From contig NZ_JAKGBZ010000017.1 in the NCBI RefSeq assembly GCF_021556475.1, positions 1 through 64,000 of the forward strand: a stretch of 64,000 bases of DNA, given 5' to 3'. The notes under the pieces were generated by a model that had not been told where the DNA came from, did no database searches, and worked only from the letters and a program-made list of their open reading frames with translations. The stretch is from Acidiphilium iwatense (lineage in GTDB: Bacteria; Pseudomonadota; Alphaproteobacteria; Acetobacterales; Acetobacteraceae). Positions within the stretch are counted from its first letter, which is position 1; every line of letters begins with the position of its first letter. The position numbers were made by a program, and so were the translations under genes. Below are positions 60,945-64,000 of this stretch, piece after piece.

Positions 60945-61391
60945 ATGTTCGGATTTTCCTGGTCAGAAATTGGCGTGATCCTGGTCGTGGCGCTGGTCGT
61001 CATCGGACCCAAGGATCTTCCCGTGGCGATCCGCACGGCGAGCGCCGCCTTGCGCAAAATGCGCGGGCTGGCCAGCGAGTTTCAGGGCCATGTCCAGGAG
61101 CTGCTGCGCGAGGCCGATCTCGCCGATGTCGGCGCCGAACTGCGCAATCTGCGCAATTTCGATCTCGGCAGCGTGATGGATCGCCATATCGACCCGGACG
61201 GCGAACTCCGCCACGCTTTCGATCCGGCGAGCGGCGATCCGCAGGACATGGCAGTGCCGGAGATCGGCGCCGACGCCGCCGAGACTCGGGATGAGGAGCC
61301 GGTGATCAACGCGCCCGCCTTCATTCCGCCGGACGCGGCGCGGCATCACCCGATGCCCGCCTTCATTCCGCCCGGCACCCGCCTCTGGTAG
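60945..61391 (+). CDS. tatB: Sec-independent translocase protein TatB
   Basis: Single-helix protein of the twin-arginine translocation system that binds TatC and receives substrates. 148 residues: MFGFSWSEIGVILVVALVVI, then GPKDLP hinge, an amphipathic helix and an acidic tail. The length, the Glu at position 8 and the tail identify TatB rather than TatA. The tail repeats the motif PAFIPP twice (APAFIPPDAARHH and MPAFIPPGTRLW). Unusually no tatA gene lies between scpB and tatB. Confidence 0.85.
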   Translation: MFGFSWSEIGVILVVALVVIGPKDLPVAIRTASAALRKMRGLASEFQGHVQELLREADLADVGAELRNLRNFDLGSVMDRHIDPDGELRHAFDPASGDPQDMAVPEIGADAAETRDEEPVINAPAFIPPDAARHHPMPAFIPPGTRLW

Positions 61392-61400
61392 GGTAGAATC

Positions 61401-62195
61401 ATGGATTCCGTGAACGACGCGCCGAAACCGGACGAGATCGACGACAAGGAAATGCCGCTGCTCGACCATCTGGCCGAGCTGCGCCGCCGGCTGCTGTGGT
61501 CCGCGGCGGCGTTCCTGGTCGCATTCCTGGTCTCCTATTATTTCGCCAAGGACGTTTATTACTTCCTGGCTCAGCCGCTCGTTCACATCATGAAGGAGCG
61601 CGGCCAGAAGCCGGAACTGGTCTATACCGCGCTCTACGAGGCGTTCTTCACCTATGTGAAGGTGGCGATTTTCTCGGCGGCGTTCATCTCGTTTCCGATC
61701 ATCGCCTCGCAGATCTGGCTGTTCATCGCCCCCGGCCTGTACCGGAGCGAAAAACGCGCGCTGCTGCCGTTCCTGATCGCAACGCCGGTGCTGTTTTTCG
61801 CCGGCGGCGCGTTGGCCTATTATATCATATTTCCAAATGCTTGGAAGTTTTTCCTGAGTTTCCAGACGAACCCGAGCAATACGCATTTCCAGATCGACGT
61901 GCTGCCGCGCGTCAGTGACTACCTCAATCTGGTGATGAAACTGATCTTCGCGTTCGGCCTCTGCTTTGAGTTGCCGGTGCTGCTCACCCTGCTCGGCCGG
62001 GTCGGCATCGTCACCGCCGCCGGACTGAAGAAATACCGCCGCTACGCCTATGTCGGCTGTTTCATCGTTGCCGCCATCCTCACCCCGCCCGACGTATTCA
62101 CCATGACCGGCCTAGCGATTCCACTCATCGCGCTGTTCGAGATTTCGATTTTTGCGGTGAAGCTAGCCGAACCGAAGGTGGACGCCGATGCCTGA
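61401..62195 (+). CDS. tatC: Sec-independent translocase protein TatC
   Basis: Six-helix receptor for twin-arginine signal peptides. 264 residues. MPLLDHLAELRRRLLWSAAA at the N-terminus contains the signal-binding region, and FEFELPVL-like LCFELPVLLTLLGRVGIV plus AAILTPPDVFTM are conserved. Nine bases after tatB. A 183-base intergenic inverted repeat follows before serS. Confidence 0.96.
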   Translation: MDSVNDAPKPDEIDDKEMPLLDHLAELRRRLLWSAAAFLVAFLVSYYFAKDVYYFLAQPLVHIMKERGQKPELVYTALYEAFFTYVKVAIFSAAFISFPIIASQIWLFIAPGLYRSEKRALLPFLIATPVLFFAGGALAYYIIFPNAWKFFLSFQTNPSNTHFQIDVLPRVSDYLNLVMKLIFAFGLCFELPVLLTLLGRVGIVTAAGLKKYRRYAYVGCFIVAAILTPPDVFTMTGLAIPLIALFEISIFAVKLAEPKVDADA

Positions 62196-62198
62196 GGC

Positions 62199-62357
62199 GT
62201 CATTGCGACCCAGAGCGGAGCGAAGGGAAAGGAATCCATCAAGCGGTATGAAACGTCACGGCGATTGCGAGGGCCGGAAGTCGGGCTTTGCTACCGGCGT
62301 GCGGGGTGGCGGAGCCATGGATTGCTTCCCCTTCGCTCCGCTCTGGGTCGCAATGAC
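62199..62357. repeat. Long inverted repeat, MITE/REP-like
   Basis: GTCATTGCGACCCAGAGCGG starts the left arm (62199-62227), and its exact 29-base reverse complement ends at 62357 (62329-62357). The match continues with two or three differences for about 12 more bases on the inner side. Together the arms can form a long hairpin with a loop of about 77 bases. GTCATTGCGA...GGAGCGAAG-type ends occur in dispersed intergenic repeats of proteobacteria. No transposase is encoded. Confidence 0.8.
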
Positions 62358-62380
62358 GGGCGGAATGGGAACTGATTTCG

Positions 62381-63664
62381 ATGCATGATTTGAAGGCGAT
62401 CCGGGAAAACCCGGAAGCGTTTGACGCAGCGATGAGACGGCGCGGCGTATCTCCTGAAACAATCGACAAGGTAATCTCGAACGAAGATGAGCGGCGAACG
62501 CTTGCGGCCGAGCTTCAGGCTTTGAAGACGCAGCGCAATGAGATTGCCCAGCGTATTGCTGTGAACCGGCGACAAGGATTGAATACGTCGGATGACGAGA
62601 TCGCTGGAACGACTCTGAAACTGCATATTTCTCAACTGGAAAACAAGGAACGGGAAAACAATTATCGGTCGCAGGATACTGTTCAAAGTCTGCCGAATAT
62701 TCCTGATAACGACGTCCCCGAAGGCCCCGACGAAACCCATAACGTCGAGCAGAAACGCTTTGGCTCCATAAAAAACTTCGAGTTCGCGCCCAAGCAGCAT
62801 TTCGAGATCGGCGAAGCCCTCGGCCTGATGGATTTCGCCGCCGCCGCCAAAATCGCGGGCAGCCGGTTCACTGTTCTGCGCGGCGATCTCGCCCGGCTGG
62901 AACGCGCGCTCGGCCAGTTCATGATCGACCTGCACACCACCGAGCATGGCTATACCGAGGTTTCGCCGCCGCTGCTGGTCAATGACGCAACCATGTTCGG
63001 CACCGGACAACTGCCGAAATTCACCGACGATTCGTTCAAGACCACCGATGGCCGCTGGCTGATCCCCACCGCCGAAGTGCCGTTGACCAATCTGGTCGCC
63101 GGCGAAATCCTCGACGGCGCAAAGCTGCCGCTGCGCTTCACCGCACTCACGCCGTCCTTTCGCTCCGAGGCCGGATCGGCCGGGCGCGACACCCGCGGCA
63201 TGTTGCGTCAGCACCAGTTCTGGAAGGTCGAACTGGTCTCAATCACCACGCCGGACGCCAGCACCGACGAACACGAGCGTATGACGCGCTGCGCCGAGGC
63301 GGTCCTGGAACGACTCGACCTGCCCTATCGCCGTATGCTGCTCTGTGCCGGCGACACCGGGTTTTCAGCCGCCAAAACCTACGATCTCGAAGTGTGGCTG
63401 CCAGGACAGGGAACCTATCGCGAAATCTCCTCCTGCTCGAATTGTCGCGGGTTCCAGGCGCGGCGGATGAATGCCCGCTTCCGGCCAGCACCGAAGGACG
63501 GCAAGCCAGCGAAGCCCGACTTTGTCCATACGCTGAACGGCTCCGGCGTCGCGGTCGGCCGCGCCCTGATCGCGGTGCTGGAGAACTACCAGAACGCGGA
63601 CGGCTCGGTGACGATCCCCGAAGCCCTGCGTCCCTACATGGGTGAAAAACAGAACATCGGCTGA
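62381..63664 (+). CDS. serS: Seryl-tRNA synthetase
   Basis: Class II synthetase for serine, and by the usual pathway selenocysteine. 427 residues: N-terminal coiled-coil arm (about 25-105), motif 2 [20 protein letters not shown], and motif 3 [20 protein letters not shown]. The start ATG lies 23 bases after the inverted repeat. Residues 1-110 are encoded by DNA with clearly lower GC than the rest, and the arm sequence ([20 protein letters not shown]) looks unlike close relatives; a mosaic origin is possible. No frameshift is seen. Confidence 0.95.
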   Translation: MHDLKAIRENPEAFDAAMRRRGVSPETIDKVISNEDERRTLAAELQALKTQRNEIAQRIAVNRRQGLNTSDDEIAGTTLKLHISQLENKERENNYRSQDTVQSLPNIPDNDVPEGPDETHNVEQKRFGSIKNFEFAPKQHFEIGEALGLMDFAAAAKIAGSRFTVLRGDLARLERALGQFMIDLHTTEHGYTEVSPPLLVNDATMFGTGQLPKFTDDSFKTTDGRWLIPTAEVPLTNLVAGEILDGAKLPLRFTALTPSFRSEAGSAGRDTRGMLRQHQFWKVELVSITTPDASTDEHERMTRCAEAVLERLDLPYRRMLLCAGDTGFSAAKTYDLEVWLPGQGTYREISSCSNCRGFQARRMNARFRPAPKDGKPAKPDFVHTLNGSGVAVGRALIAVLENYQNADGSVTIPEALRPYMGEKQNIG

Positions 63665-63697
63665 CCACATGCCCGTCATGCGCGCAGCCGATTTTCC

Positions 63698-63726
63698 TTG
63701 ATCGGAAACATATTCGTTGTTATGAA
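63698..63726 (+). promoter_or_regulatory. Sigma-70-like promoter for the MBL-fold gene
   Basis: TTGATC (63698-63703) and TATGAA (63721-63726) are separated by 17 bases. Overlapping the spacer and -10 is the imperfect dyad ACATATTC (63708-63715) / GAATGTGT (63724-63731), with an 8-base centre, a candidate operator. The gene start is 31 bases downstream. Confidence 0.5.
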
Positions 63727-63756
63727 TGTGTAAGGCACGAACCAGGAGGCGTGATC

Positions 63757-64000
63757 ATGACCGCCACCCCGACCGTCATTCCGCACTACGATCCGGCGAC
63801 CAGCACGATCAGCTATATCGTGGCCGATCCGGCCACCAGCCGCGCCGCGATCGTCGATTCTGTGCTCGACTACGACCCCAAGGCCGCGCGGGTCTCCACC
63901 GCCTCGGCCGATGCGTTGATCGCCGAGGTTCGCACGCGCGATCTGGCGGTGGACTGGATCGTCGAAACCCATGTCCATGCCGATCATCTCTCGGCGGCGC
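63757..64000 (+). CDS. Metallo-beta-lactamase-fold hydrolase, 5' part (persulfide-dioxygenase type)
   Basis: Runs off the window after 81 codons. AGGAGG is seven bases before the ATG. The protein starts with a beta-sandwich pattern and reaches VDWIVETHVHADHLSAA, the zinc/iron-binding HxHxDH motif. DPKAARVSTASADALI and the ETHVHADHLSAA context match the ETHE1/Blh-like subfamily that oxidises glutathione persulfide. Substrate inference is limited because the rest is missing. Confidence 0.75.
   Translation, partial: MTATPTVIPHYDPATSTISYIVADPATSRAAIVDSVLDYDPKAARVSTASADALIAEVRTRDLAVDWIVETHVHADHLSAA

Noticed and set aside
60893-61294. 133-codon frame overlapping tatB
   Set aside because: Arg/Gly-rich frame-shifted shadow; tatB in the other frame has a perfect TatB N-terminus.

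Overview
The window is 64 kb of a GC-rich (roughly 62-65 %) alphaproteobacterial chromosome. Protein style and gene order suggest the Acetobacteraceae / Rhodospirillales: mutS-glnD, tig-clpP-clpX-lon-hup, a compact 14-gene nuo operon followed by birA-coaX-rnj, a short-form proS followed by lolC/E-lolD, and scpA-scpB-tatB-tatC-serS. An acidophilic relative of Acidiphilium or Acidocella would fit, but that is inference from protein resemblance only.

Layout. 1-2.3 kb: the right end of an IS3-family element abuts two tandem GT61-like glycosyltransferase genes. 2.4-5.3 kb: a DEAD-box RNA helicase overlapping a glutaryl-CoA dehydrogenase. 5.3-8.7 kb: an AT-rich island with a FeeM-like N-acyl amino acid synthase divergent from a membrane PAS-GGDEF-EAL protein; only the membrane part of the latter is AT-rich. 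8.7-17 kb: a YfhO-type membrane protein, divergent from mutS-glnD. 17-19.2 kb: a GDSL-esterase autotransporter. 19.3-26 kb: tRNA-Leu and the protein quality-control cluster tig, clpP, clpX, lon, then HU. 26.2-26.8 kb: tRNA-Val, a small glycine-zipper lipoprotein, tRNA-Asp. 27-41.2 kb: nuoA-N (complex I), tightly packed, many genes overlapping by 1-8 bases. 41.2-44.5 kb: birA, coaX, rnj. 44.5-44.7 kb: an AT-rich spacer holding a probable MmgR-like small RNA with an intrinsic terminator. 44.7-51.4 kb: acyltransferase, proS, LolC/E, LolD, a PsiE-like protein and (minus strand) an ABC-F ATPase. 51.4-54.2 kb: an FAD-dependent oxidoreductase and the minus-strand pair erpA-xth. 54.2-62.2 kb: dgt, argS, a SPOR-domain protein, nagZ, a site-2 protease homologue, scpA, scpB, tatB, tatC in one direction. 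62.2-64 kb: a MITE-like inverted repeat, serS with a compositionally odd 5' third, and the start of a metallo-beta-lactamase-fold gene with a good promoter and a candidate operator.

Most of the window is housekeeping. The parts worth a second look are the acyl-signal / cyclic-di-GMP gene pair in the AT-rich island, the sRNA candidate downstream of rnj, the serS mosaic beside a long inverted repeat, and the IS-adjacent glycosyltransferase pair. Start codons were chosen by ribosome-binding site, operon overlap and family N-terminus where these could be seen; several are TTG or GTG.
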